Source: Herbaspirillum sp. ASV7
Lineage (GTDB): Bacteria; Pseudomonadota; Gammaproteobacteria; Burkholderiales; Burkholderiaceae_D
DNA length: 64,000 nucleotides
Assembly (NCBI RefSeq): GCF_016429215.1
Contig: NZ_JAELUH010000002.1
Span: 62,001 to 126,000 of the forward strand
Reading direction: 5' to 3'
The notes beneath the pieces were generated by a model that was not told where the DNA came from, ran no database searches, and saw only the letters and a list, made by a program, of their open reading frames with translations. Position numbers and translations under genes: made by a program. Below are positions 48,977-55,745 of the stretch, piece by piece (within the stretch, counting starts at the first letter, position 1; every line of letters begins with the position of its first letter).

Positions 48977-50143
48977 TCAGAACGAGCGCGGCAAGCCGAG
49001 GATGTGCTCGGCCACGTAAGAGAAAATCAAGTTGGTGGAGATCGGCGCCACCTGGTAGAGGCGCGTCTCGCGGAACTTGCGCTCGACGTCGTATTCGCAG
49101 GCAAAACCAAAGCCGCCATGGGTCTGCAGGCAGACATTGGCCGCCTCCCACGAGGCCTTGGCCGCCAGGTACTTGGCCATGTTGGCCTGGGCACCGCAGG
49201 CCTGACGCGCATCGAACAGTTCACAGGCCTTGTAGCGCATCAGGTTGGCGGCTTCGATCTCGATGTAGGCATCGGCAATCGGGAACTGCACGCCCTGGTT
49301 CATGCCGATGGGACGGTCGAATACCACACGCTCATTGGCGTATTGCGTAGCCTTGTCGATGAACCAGTAGCCGTCGCCGATGCATTCTGCCGCGATCAGG
49401 GTGCGCTCGGCATTGAGGCCGTCGAGGATGTACTTGAAGCCCATCCCTTCCTCGCCGATCAGGTTCTCGGCCGGGATTTCCAGGTTATCGAAGAAGAGTT
49501 CGTTGGTCTCGTGATTGACCATGTTGAGGATGGGCCGCACCTCCATACCATGACCGATGGCCTCCTTGAGATCGACGATGAAGATGGACATGCCCTCGGA
49601 CTTCTTCTTCACCTGGTCCAGCGGCGTGGTGCGCGCCAGCAGGATCATCAGGTCCGAATGCTGGATGCGCGAGATCCACACCTTCTGGCCGTTGACCACG
49701 TAACGGTCGCCCTTCTTCACCGCCACTGTCTTGATGCGCGTGGTATCGGTACCGGTGGTGGGCTCGGTCACGCCCATGGATTGCAGGCGCAATTCGCCGG
49801 TGGCGATCCTGGGCAGGTAGAGCTGTTTCTGCTCTTCCGATCCATGGCGCAAGAGCGTGCCCATGTTGTACATCTGCCCGTGGCAGGCACCGGAATTGCC
49901 ACCGGTGCGGTTGATCTCTTCCATGATGACCGAGGCTTCGGTCAGGCCCAGGCCGGAACCACCATACTGCTGCGGGATCAGCGCGGCCATCCAGCCGGCG
50001 CGGGTCAGGGCATCGACGAACTGCTCGGGATAGCCGCGCGCTTCATCGACCTTGCGCCAGTATTCCAGGGGGAAGGTATTGCACAGGTCGCGCACGGCAT
50101 CGCGCAGATCGCCATACGCATCATTGGGCGCCTGGTGGGACAT
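48977..50143 (-). CDS. Acyl-CoA dehydrogenase
   Basis: 388 residues, normal length. FAD-binding/substrate motifs: LRLQSMGVTEPTTGTDTTRIKT, YVVNGQKVWISRIQHSD, and the C-terminal CLQTHGGFGFACEYDVERKFRE, where the Glu of CEYDVER is the likely catalytic base. It passes electrons to ETF. Being between the hydratase and CoA-transferase genes, it may oxidise a saturated C5 ester such as methylsuccinyl-CoA to the unsaturated form. The P. aeruginosa itaconate region also carries an acyl-CoA dehydrogenase, as I recall. Confidence 0.92.
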   Translation of the reverse strand: MSHQAPNDAYGDLRDAVRDLCNTFPLEYWRKVDEARGYPEQFVDALTRAGWMAALIPQQYGGSGLGLTEASVIMEEINRTGGNSGACHGQMYNMGTLLRHGSEEQKQLYLPRIATGELRLQSMGVTEPTTGTDTTRIKTVAVKKGDRYVVNGQKVWISRIQHSDLMILLARTTPLDQVKKKSEGMSIFIVDLKEAIGHGMEVRPILNMVNHETNELFFDNLEIPAENLIGEEGMGFKYILDGLNAERTLIAAECIGDGYWFIDKATQYANERVVFDRPIGMNQGVQFPIADAYIEIEAANLMRYKACELFDARQACGAQANMAKYLAAKASWEAANVCLQTHGGFGFACEYDVERKFRETRLYQVAPISTNLIFSYVAEHILGLPRSF

Positions 50144-50170
50144 GGATAGGTCTCCGAAAAGTATTGGTCG

Positions 50171-51031
50171 TCAGGCTAGGATGGCCTCGGCCTGCATGGC
50201 CAGTTCACCACGTTCGTTCTGCGCCCACAGCTCGGCGCTGCGGCCATCGGCGGCCAGCCTGCCGCACAGCGTGAAGGGCTCGGTATCGAACAGGCTGCCG
50301 ACGGCGCGGAAATTGAATTCCCGCAGCACCGCCTGCGGCATCTCACGCGCCAGCAGATCGGCCAGCAGCGTGGCGATCAGCGGCCCGTGCACGATAAGGC
50401 CGGGGTAGCCTTCCACGCCGGTGACGTAACTGCGGTCGTAATGGATGCGATGGCCGTTGAAGGTCAGCGCCGAATAGCGGAACAGCAGCACCGGATCGGG
50501 CTCGACACGACGACGCCATTGCGCGCCCTCTGGCGCACTCCGGGGAACCACGGCCACGGCCCCCGGCTGGGGCAGGTCACGATAGACGATGTCGTGTTCC
50601 TCGCTCAGGCAAAGCTGGCCTTCATGGCTGATCTCGTGGCGCACGGTCACGAAGGCCAGCGCGCCGGTGCGGCCCTGCTTGACATCGATGCTGGCGATGC
50701 GCGAGCGCTTCTGCGCCGTCGCGCCGATGGGCAGCGGTGCGGCGAACTGCAACCGACCACCGGCCCACATGCGGCGCGGCAGCGGCACCGGCGGCAGGAA
50801 GCCGCCGCGCTGGGGATGACCATCCGGCCCCACTCCGGACTGGCGGCAGATGCTCCAGAAATAGATCCAGTGCCACAGCGGCGGCAAGGCCTCGCCGGCA
50901 CGCGGCTGGCGCGGGCCATCGAGGGTGGCCGCCAGGGCTGCGGCACTGACCGGGTTGATGAGGTCGTGATGGGTTTCGGTCTTGTCCAGCCACTGCCGTA
51001 ACAGGGTGAGATCGAGATCAGGGTGGGTCAT
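50171..51031 (-). CDS. MaoC/hotdog-fold hydratase (itaconyl- or mesaconyl-CoA hydratase-like)
   Basis: 286 residues made of two hotdog units. The first half, PLWHWIYFWSICRQSGVGPDGHPQRGGFLPPVPLPRRMWAGG, is the FAS1-like dehydratase N-terminal part. The second half, LLFRYSALTFNGHRIHYDRSYVTGVEGYPGLIVHGPLIA, holds the MaoC-type hydratase site with catalytic Asp and His. This form (HTD2/mesaconyl-C4-CoA hydratase family) hydrates C5 enoyl-CoA esters. It is the first gene of the operon, divergent from a LysR gene. Whether the substrate is itaconyl-CoA or mesaconyl-CoA cannot be decided from sequence. Confidence 0.85.
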   Translation of the reverse strand: MTHPDLDLTLLRQWLDKTETHHDLINPVSAAALAATLDGPRQPRAGEALPPLWHWIYFWSICRQSGVGPDGHPQRGGFLPPVPLPRRMWAGGRLQFAAPLPIGATAQKRSRIASIDVKQGRTGALAFVTVRHEISHEGQLCLSEEHDIVYRDLPQPGAVAVVPRSAPEGAQWRRRVEPDPVLLFRYSALTFNGHRIHYDRSYVTGVEGYPGLIVHGPLIATLLADLLAREMPQAVLREFNFRAVGSLFDTEPFTLCGRLAADGRSAELWAQNERGELAMQAEAILA

Positions 51032-51207
51032 GTCTGCTCGCTGGTTCGTTGTTGGCGGCCAGTCTGTCGTGCCAGCAAGGCAAGGACAATCTCTATTTTT
51101 GGAAGGGGGGCTTTGGCAGAACTGAAGTCAGCCGGCAATCGGGCCTGCGGTCGCAGAGCCAGCCGATGTGGCGACGCAGCACGCAAAGCCTGCCTGCGTG
51201 GCAGGAA

Positions 51208-51220
51208 ATGGGCGTACCAT
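51208..51220. promoter_or_regulatory. Weak dyad in the C5-cluster/LysR divergent promoter
   Basis: ATGG-GCGTA-CCAT in the 258-base region between the hydratase and LysR starts, a possible LysR half-site pair. The rest of the region shows no clear signal. Confidence 0.3.
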
Positions 51221-51289
51221 GAAACCCGATCACGCCGGCCCAGCAACACGCCGCGGCCTGCGTCCCCTTAACGACTGCCGGAATCCGCC

Positions 51290-52219
51290 ATGCTCTTCGA
51301 CCTGACCGATCTGCGCCTGTTCATCCTCATCGCCGAACTCAACAGCTTGACGCGCAGCGCCGAGCGCATGAACCTCTCGCTGGCGGCCACCAGTAACCGC
51401 ATCAAGGAACTGGAAGCGCGCTTTGGCACGCGGCTGCTCTATCGCGAGAGCAAGGGCGTGCAACTGACCCCGGCCGGCCAGACACTGCTGCGTCACGCCC
51501 AGCTGTTCATGCAACAGGTCGAGCACCTCAAGAGCGACATGCAGCAGTACAACAATGGCATCAAGGGCTACATCCGCATCTTCGCCAACACCACCGCCGT
51601 GACCGAGTTCATGCCGGAGATCCTGGGCAAGTTCCTGGCCCGCCATCCGCAGGTCAACGTGGCGCTGGAAGAGCGCCTGAACCACGATATCCTGCGTGGC
51701 ATCCAGGAAGGCACGGCCGACATCGGCATCGTCGCCGGCCCGGTGCAGGGCGACGGCCTGCAGGTGATCAACTTCTCGACCGATCGCCTGGTCCTGGCCA
51801 CGGCGCTGGAACACCCGCTGGCCGGCGCCGGCAGCATCCCCTTCCTCGATACGCTGGAGTACGAACACATCGGCCTGCATGAAGGCAGCACCCTGCACCA
51901 CTTCCTCAACAAGATCGTCTCCGAGAACGGCCAGCGTCTCAAGCTGCGCATCCAGGTACGCAGCTTCGAAGCCATGTGCCGCATGATCGAGACCAATGTG
52001 GGCATCGGCATCGTCCCGCGTTCGGCGGCGCAGCGGCACCAGCAGACCATGCAGCTGTCGGTGGTGGAATTGAGCGATCCGTGGAGCGTGCGCGAACGCA
52101 GCATGGTGGTGCAGAACCTGGACACCCTCTCGCCGCATGCCCGCAACCTGGTGGACTTCATCAGCGAGCAGATGGCGCAAGGCGCAGCGCTGGTCGAGGA
52201 AGACAAGGTGGCGGCCTAG
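51290..52219 (+). CDS. LysR-type regulator of the CoA-ester degradation cluster
   Basis: 309 residues. Winged helix-turn-helix FDLTDLRLFILIAELNSLTRSAERMNLSLAATSNRIKELE, then a substrate-binding domain (IFANTTAVTEFMPEILGKFLARHPQVNVALEERL). It is divergent from the hydratase gene that begins the operon, the classical arrangement for the LysR regulator of a catabolic gene cluster. The coinducer is probably a CoA ester or free acid of the pathway. RipR-type regulators of itaconate genes are a precedent for the arrangement. Confidence 0.93.
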   Translation: MLFDLTDLRLFILIAELNSLTRSAERMNLSLAATSNRIKELEARFGTRLLYRESKGVQLTPAGQTLLRHAQLFMQQVEHLKSDMQQYNNGIKGYIRIFANTTAVTEFMPEILGKFLARHPQVNVALEERLNHDILRGIQEGTADIGIVAGPVQGDGLQVINFSTDRLVLATALEHPLAGAGSIPFLDTLEYEHIGLHEGSTLHHFLNKIVSENGQRLKLRIQVRSFEAMCRMIETNVGIGIVPRSAAQRHQQTMQLSVVELSDPWSVRERSMVVQNLDTLSPHARNLVDFISEQMAQGAALVEEDKVAA

Positions 52220-52236
52220 GGCCACACAGGACAGCC

Positions 52237-53001
52237 TCAGCCGGCCATCATCATCCACAGGGACAGCAGCAGCAACGCTCCGCAGAACAGGATGCGCAAG
52301 CGCCGTTCCGGCAGGTGATGGGCCAGCGCCACCCCCCAGGAGATGCTGAGCACGCCGCCCAGTGCCATCGGCAAGCCCACCGACCAATCGACATGCCCGG
52401 CCAGGGCATAGGTCCACAGGGCCACCAGGGTACCGGGTGTGACCATCGCCAGCCCCAGGCCTTGCGCGGCCGTCTGCGTGACCCCGAAGAACGCCGTCAG
52501 CAGCGGCACCGCCACGATGGCCCCGCCCACACTGAAGAAGCCCGCCGACGCCCCCGCCGACATGCCCACCAGGGGGATGTACCTGCGCCCCAGCAGAATG
52601 GAACTCTGTACGCTGCGCTTCTGGCGCAGCAGCGTCCACAGGTAGTACAGCGCCAGCAAGCCCATGAAGACCGCGAAGGAGAAATGCAGGCTGCGCGCAT
52701 GCATGGCGGTGGCTACCCGCGCCGACAGGTAGGTGGTGAACACGGCCGGCACGCACATCATGGCCGCCGCGCTCCACTCGATGCGGTTGCGCTGCCGGTA
52801 GCGCCAGAAGGCGATCACCACGTTGGGCACGATCATCACCAGGGCCGTGCCCTGGGCCAGCTGCTGGTCCATGCCGTAGAGATAACCGAGCACCGGAATG
52901 GCGATCAGGCCGCCACCGATGCCGAACAGACCGCCCATGGCGCCAAGGAGTCCGCCCAACAGGAAGTTGAGCACGCCGGAGAAAAACAGAGAAGCCGTCA
53001 T
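52237..53001 (-). CDS. TauE/SafE-family sulfite/organic-acid exporter
   Basis: 254 residues, eight or so transmembrane helices. The duplicated TauE/SafE signature is visible: GLLGAMGGLFGIGGGLIAIPVL in the first half and SAGASAGFFSVGGAIVAVPLL in the second. Family members export sulfite, sulfoacetate or other organic anions. The start at 53001 (MTASLFFSG) is required to begin with the first helix; the open frame extends upstream into non-coding sequence. It is divergent from a small membrane peptide gene. The substrate is unknown. Confidence 0.9.
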   Translation of the reverse strand: MTASLFFSGVLNFLLGGLLGAMGGLFGIGGGLIAIPVLGYLYGMDQQLAQGTALVMIVPNVVIAFWRYRQRNRIEWSAAAMMCVPAVFTTYLSARVATAMHARSLHFSFAVFMGLLALYYLWTLLRQKRSVQSSILLGRRYIPLVGMSAGASAGFFSVGGAIVAVPLLTAFFGVTQTAAQGLGLAMVTPGTLVALWTYALAGHVDWSVGLPMALGGVLSISWGVALAHHLPERRLRILFCGALLLLSLWMMMAG

Positions 53002-53088
53002 CGGTGTAAAGTGATGCCTCTGCCGCCGGCCCCAAACCGGGTCGCGGCAGCATCGAGCAATGAACGATATATAAAAAAGGAGACTGGC

Positions 53089-53172
53089 ATGAGCGGCATC
53101 ATCGTCGTGGCGCTGGAGATGGGCGTGGTTGCCATCATTGCGCTGGCCATCTACATGGTGGTCAAGAAGTAG
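53089..53172 (+). CDS. Small membrane peptide of 27 residues
   Basis: A complete short gene: ATG at 53089, stop TAG at 53170, with AAGGAG ending six bases before the ATG. The peptide MSGIIVVALEMGVVAIIAL (then AIYMVVKK) is almost one transmembrane helix with a positive end. The strong, well-placed ribosome binding site, absence of any longer frame and positively charged end argue for real translation. It is divergent from the TauE/SafE gene and 102 bases upstream of the SDR gene. Function unknown; small helices like this often modulate larger membrane proteins. Confidence 0.65.
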   Translation: MSGIIVVALEMGVVAIIALAIYMVVKK

Positions 53173-53274
53173 CGCCAGCCGCCTGCCAGGCCGACAGTTT
53201 AGCGCAGGCCGCCGTTGCTGTCCCGGACGGCCACTGCGCCACGCCACCCCTCAGACAAGGACAAAGGACAAACA

Positions 53275-54063
53275 ATGGATTTGAGACTCAAGGGCAAGAC
53301 CGCCCTGGTATGTGCATCGAGCAAGGGCCTGGGCCGCGCCTGCGCGCTGTCGCTGGCGCGCGAAGGCGTGCACGTGACCATGCTGGCACGCGGCCGCGAC
53401 GCCCTCGAAGCCGCCGCCCAGGCGATTCGTGACGAGACCGCCGCCACCGGCGCCATCATCACCACGGTCGCCTGCGACATCACCACCCCGGAAGGCCGCG
53501 CCCTGGCGCTGGCAGCCTGCCCTGCCCCGGACATCCTGGTCACCAATGCCGGCGGCCCCAAGCCGGGCGACTTCCGCGACTGGACGCGCGACGACTGGAT
53601 CGCCGCCGTGGACGCCAACATGCTGACCCCCATCGAGCTCATCAAGGCCACGGTGGATGGCATGATCGCCCGCCGCTTCGGCCGCATCGTCAACATCACC
53701 TCCAGCGCGGTACGCGCGCCGATCGACATCCTGGGCCTCTCCAATGGAGCGCGTTCGGGGCTCACGGGCTTTGTGGCGGGACTGGCACGCAAGACGGTGG
53801 CGCACAACGTCACCATCAACAACCTCTTGCCCGGCCCCTTCGAGACCGACCGTCTGCGTTCCACCGCCGTTGGCGCGGCGCAGGAGAGCGGACGCAGCGT
53901 CGATGAGGTGCTGGCCGACCGCCGCAAGCTCAACCCGGCCGGCCGCTTTGGCGACCCGGCAGAGTTTGGCGATGCCTGCGCCTACCTGTGCAGCGCGCAG
54001 GCCGGCTTCATCACGGGGCAGAACCTGCTGATGGATGGCGGGGCCTATCCGGGGACGTTCTGA
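53275..54063 (+). CDS. Short-chain dehydrogenase/reductase with atypical active site
   Basis: 262 residues. Rossmann signature ALVCASSKGLGRACALSLA, the NAG-type TNAGGPKPGD, and the IVNITSSAVRAP catalytic-Ser region. Where the family normally has YxxxK, the sequence is SNGAR (LSNGARSGL), so Tyr and Lys are replaced by Ser and Arg. Later motifs (NNLLPGPFETDRLR) are ordinary. Either catalysis differs or the enzyme has another role. The start at 53275 (MDLRLKGKTAL) follows ACAAAGGAC; a 53215 start is unlikely. The substrate is unknown. Confidence 0.85.
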   Translation: MDLRLKGKTALVCASSKGLGRACALSLAREGVHVTMLARGRDALEAAAQAIRDETAATGAIITTVACDITTPEGRALALAACPAPDILVTNAGGPKPGDFRDWTRDDWIAAVDANMLTPIELIKATVDGMIARRFGRIVNITSSAVRAPIDILGLSNGARSGLTGFVAGLARKTVAHNVTINNLLPGPFETDRLRSTAVGAAQESGRSVDEVLADRRKLNPAGRFGDPAEFGDACAYLCSAQAGFITGQNLLMDGGAYPGTF

Positions 54064-54149
54064 TCGGGACTGGCGCGCTCCCGGACTGAAGATCACCTTG
54101 CCGGCCTTGCAGACAGGAAAGAGATGGATGCAAAGCAAGTGATGTGATG

Positions 54150-54155
54150 TATAAT
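54150..54155 (+). promoter_or_regulatory. -10 element of tRNA-Ser
   Basis: TATAAT, 42 bases upstream of the tRNA. No strong -35 was found. Confidence 0.5.
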
Positions 54156-54197
54156 GCGGGCCTCGCGCGCCGGGCTATCTGGCCCGGTGCCGCGCAA

Positions 54198-54287
54198 GGA
54201 GGTTTGGGTGAGTGGTTTAAACCAGCAGTCTTGAAAACTGCCGACGGGGTGACCCGTCCGTGAGTTCGAATCTCACAGCCTCCGCCA
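54198..54287 (+). tRNA. tRNA-Ser (anticodon TGA)
   Basis: GGAGGTT acceptor, anticodon arm GCAGT-CTTGAAA-ACTGC giving TGA, a long class II variable arm (CGACGGGGTGACCCGTCCG region), T-arm GAGTTCGAATCTC, and AGCCTCC-G-CCA. Decodes UCA and probably UCG. The CCA end is encoded. Confidence 0.97.
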
Positions 54288-54297
54288 AAATTGCCTT

Positions 54298-54333
54298 AAA
54301 AGCCCTGAAATATCGATATTTCAGGGCTTTTTT
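54298..54333 (+). terminator. Terminator downstream of tRNA-Ser
   Basis: AGCCCTGAAATAT, loop CG, ATATTTCAGGGCT with flanking A and T runs; a strong intrinsic terminator 11 bases after the tRNA. Confidence 0.92.
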
Positions 54334-54469
54334 CGTTCCGACGGTCAAAACAACATCAAACACACTGACCTGCTCCCCGAGATTAGTACGGCAATGATGT
54401 AGAGTCTGCCCCATTGATAGATAGTATCCATCCCAAGCGCCAGCGAAACTTTTCTCGTAAGGCCTCCCC

Positions 54470-54510
54470 TAACGTACGTAACGCTTGACGTATAACGTAC
54501 GGCGTTATAC
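54470..54510. promoter_or_regulatory. Operator/promoter region of the HigBA pair
   Basis: Perfect inverted repeat GTATAACG (54490-54497) and CGTTATAC (54503-54510), plus a direct repeat TAACGTACG at 54470-54478 and 54493-54501. TTGACG (54485-54490) could be the -35. HigA-type antitoxins bind such palindromes to repress their own operon. Confidence 0.65.
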
Positions 54511-54519
54511 GGTATATCC

Positions 54520-54807
54520 ATGATACTTAGCTTCCGATGCCAAGACACCGAGGCGCTGTTTCAAGGGCGTGACGTCGCAAGGTTTTCAAACTTCCGCAAG
54601 GTCGCTGAACGCAAGCTCCAGATGCTCGCGTCGGCGGCAACGCTAGACTACTTGCGCTCGCCCCCAGGAAATCGACTAGAAGCGCTCTTCGGCAACCGCG
54701 CCGGCCAGCACAGTATCCGAATCAACAGCCAATACCGTATTTGCTTCGTCTGGCACGACCAAGGGGCTGTCGGCGCCGCAAACGTGGAGATTGTTGATTA
54801 CCACTGA
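54520..54807 (+). CDS. higB: HigB-type toxin (RelE/ParE superfamily)
   Basis: 95 residues. The HigB profile is clear: ILSFRCQDTEALFQG at the start, VAERKLQMLASAATLDYLRSPPGNRLEAL in the middle, then GQHSIRINSQYRICFVWHDQGA and VEIVDYH at the end, with the catalytic-site basic residues and a C-terminal His. HigB cuts translated mRNA on the ribosome. The toxin gene comes first and its stop precedes the antitoxin gene by 12 bases, the normal HigBA order. It has a weak ribosome binding site. Its base composition is less GC-rich than its neighbours, consistent with horizontal origin. Confidence 0.93.
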   Translation: MILSFRCQDTEALFQGRDVARFSNFRKVAERKLQMLASAATLDYLRSPPGNRLEALFGNRAGQHSIRINSQYRICFVWHDQGAVGAANVEIVDYH

Positions 54808-54819
54808 GAGGGAAACATC

Positions 54820-55131
54820 ATGAATGCACCAGTCAACGGAATGCGCCCCATCCATCCGGGCGAAATACTGCGGGAAGAATACTTGGTCGAACTCAACATG
54901 AGCGGCAACGCGCTGGCCAAGGCCCTCCACGTCGACGCGCCTCGCATTGCTGCGATCCTGCGGGAGGAGCGCGCCGTAACAATTGATACGGCATTGCGCT
55001 TGGCACGTTTTTTTGGCGGAGATGCCCAGTCCTGGCTAAATCTGCAATTGGCTTACGATCTCAAGATCGCTGAAACTGAGCTTGCCGGACGTATCGCCGA
55101 AGAGGTTCAGCCATTGGCTCGCGCCGCGTGA
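54820..55131 (+). CDS. higA: HigA-type antitoxin (XRE family)
   Basis: 103 residues. Begins MNAPVNGMRPIHPGEILREEYL, the standard HigA entry, and carries the helix-turn-helix LNMSGNALAKALHVDAPRIAAILREERAVTIDTALRLARFF. It neutralises HigB and represses the operon by binding the upstream palindrome. Starts 12 bases after higB, behind a GAGAGGGA-type ribosome binding site, so it is translated from the same message. Confidence 0.95.
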   Translation: MNAPVNGMRPIHPGEILREEYLVELNMSGNALAKALHVDAPRIAAILREERAVTIDTALRLARFFGGDAQSWLNLQLAYDLKIAETELAGRIAEEVQPLARAA

Positions 55132-55223
55132 GCGACGGCCCAATATCACTTCCGCCCGCCCCTTCTGCTCGGAATGATCTGTAAGCTAATATCGTTGGAA
55201 AAACTCCCCCACGACGCCAGCCG

Positions 55224-55655
55224 CTACAGCGCCTGGCTGAAATGCAGCCCCCGCGAAAGCAATCCCTCACGGAAGTAAAAGCGCTGCGCCAGCGCATTGC
55301 CCAGGGCGGTATCGAGCACCAGATGGGCGCATTCCTGGCGCCCGGCTTCCTCGCGCAGTGCCTTGATCAGAATGCCTCCGATACCCTGGCGGCGGGCGCC
55401 AGCAAGCGCGACAAGGTCATCGACATAGAGAAAGCGTCCATACAGCAGGTTTTCCTGGACGCGATATCCGGCAACCCCCACTACCTGATCCTCCTGCCAG
55501 GCGGCCAGCAGGCGATAGCCTTGCCCCGCCTGACGGCGCGCCTGGGTGTCGAAGGCGGTGGCATCGGCAAGGTGCGGCCGCAACGCGTGGATGACGTCGA
55601 AGCAGGCCAGGTAGTCCCCTTCGCTTTCGACATGACTCAATCGGATAGAACTCAT
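55224..55655 (-). CDS. GNAT-family N-acetyltransferase
   Basis: 143 residues. Acetyl-CoA loop in LVALAGARRQGIGGILIKALREEA, with the preceding beta strands QVVGVAGYRVQENL and a C-terminal ALAQRFYFREGL. A small single-domain GNAT. It is divergent from the MocR gene at 55746, with a 90-base shared promoter region holding a perfect inverted repeat. The MocR protein is probably its regulator. Substrate unknown. Confidence 0.88.
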   Translation of the reverse strand: MSSIRLSHVESEGDYLACFDVIHALRPHLADATAFDTQARRQAGQGYRLLAAWQEDQVVGVAGYRVQENLLYGRFLYVDDLVALAGARRQGIGGILIKALREEAGRQECAHLVLDTALGNALAQRFYFREGLLSRGLHFSQAL

Positions 55656-55694
55656 TAAATTCTCCTTGTTGGCAAGCCATGACTCTAAGAAAAT

Positions 55695-55742
55695 AATGTC
55701 CTAGCTGAAAGCGGCAAGATCTGTGTTTTCCAATAGGACATT
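55695..55742. promoter_or_regulatory. Paired half-sites between GNAT and MocR genes
   Basis: AATGTCCTA (55695-55703) and its perfect complement TAGGACATT (55734-55742), centres 39 bases apart (nearly four helical turns). The spacing suits two bound dimers or a looped regulator. Confidence 0.55.
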
Positions 55743-55745
55743 GAT

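Noticed and set aside
54198-55131. tRNA-Ser followed by accessory genes as a genomic-island attachment site
   Set aside because: No integrase and no repeat of the tRNA 3' end were found downstream, so an integrative element is not supported.
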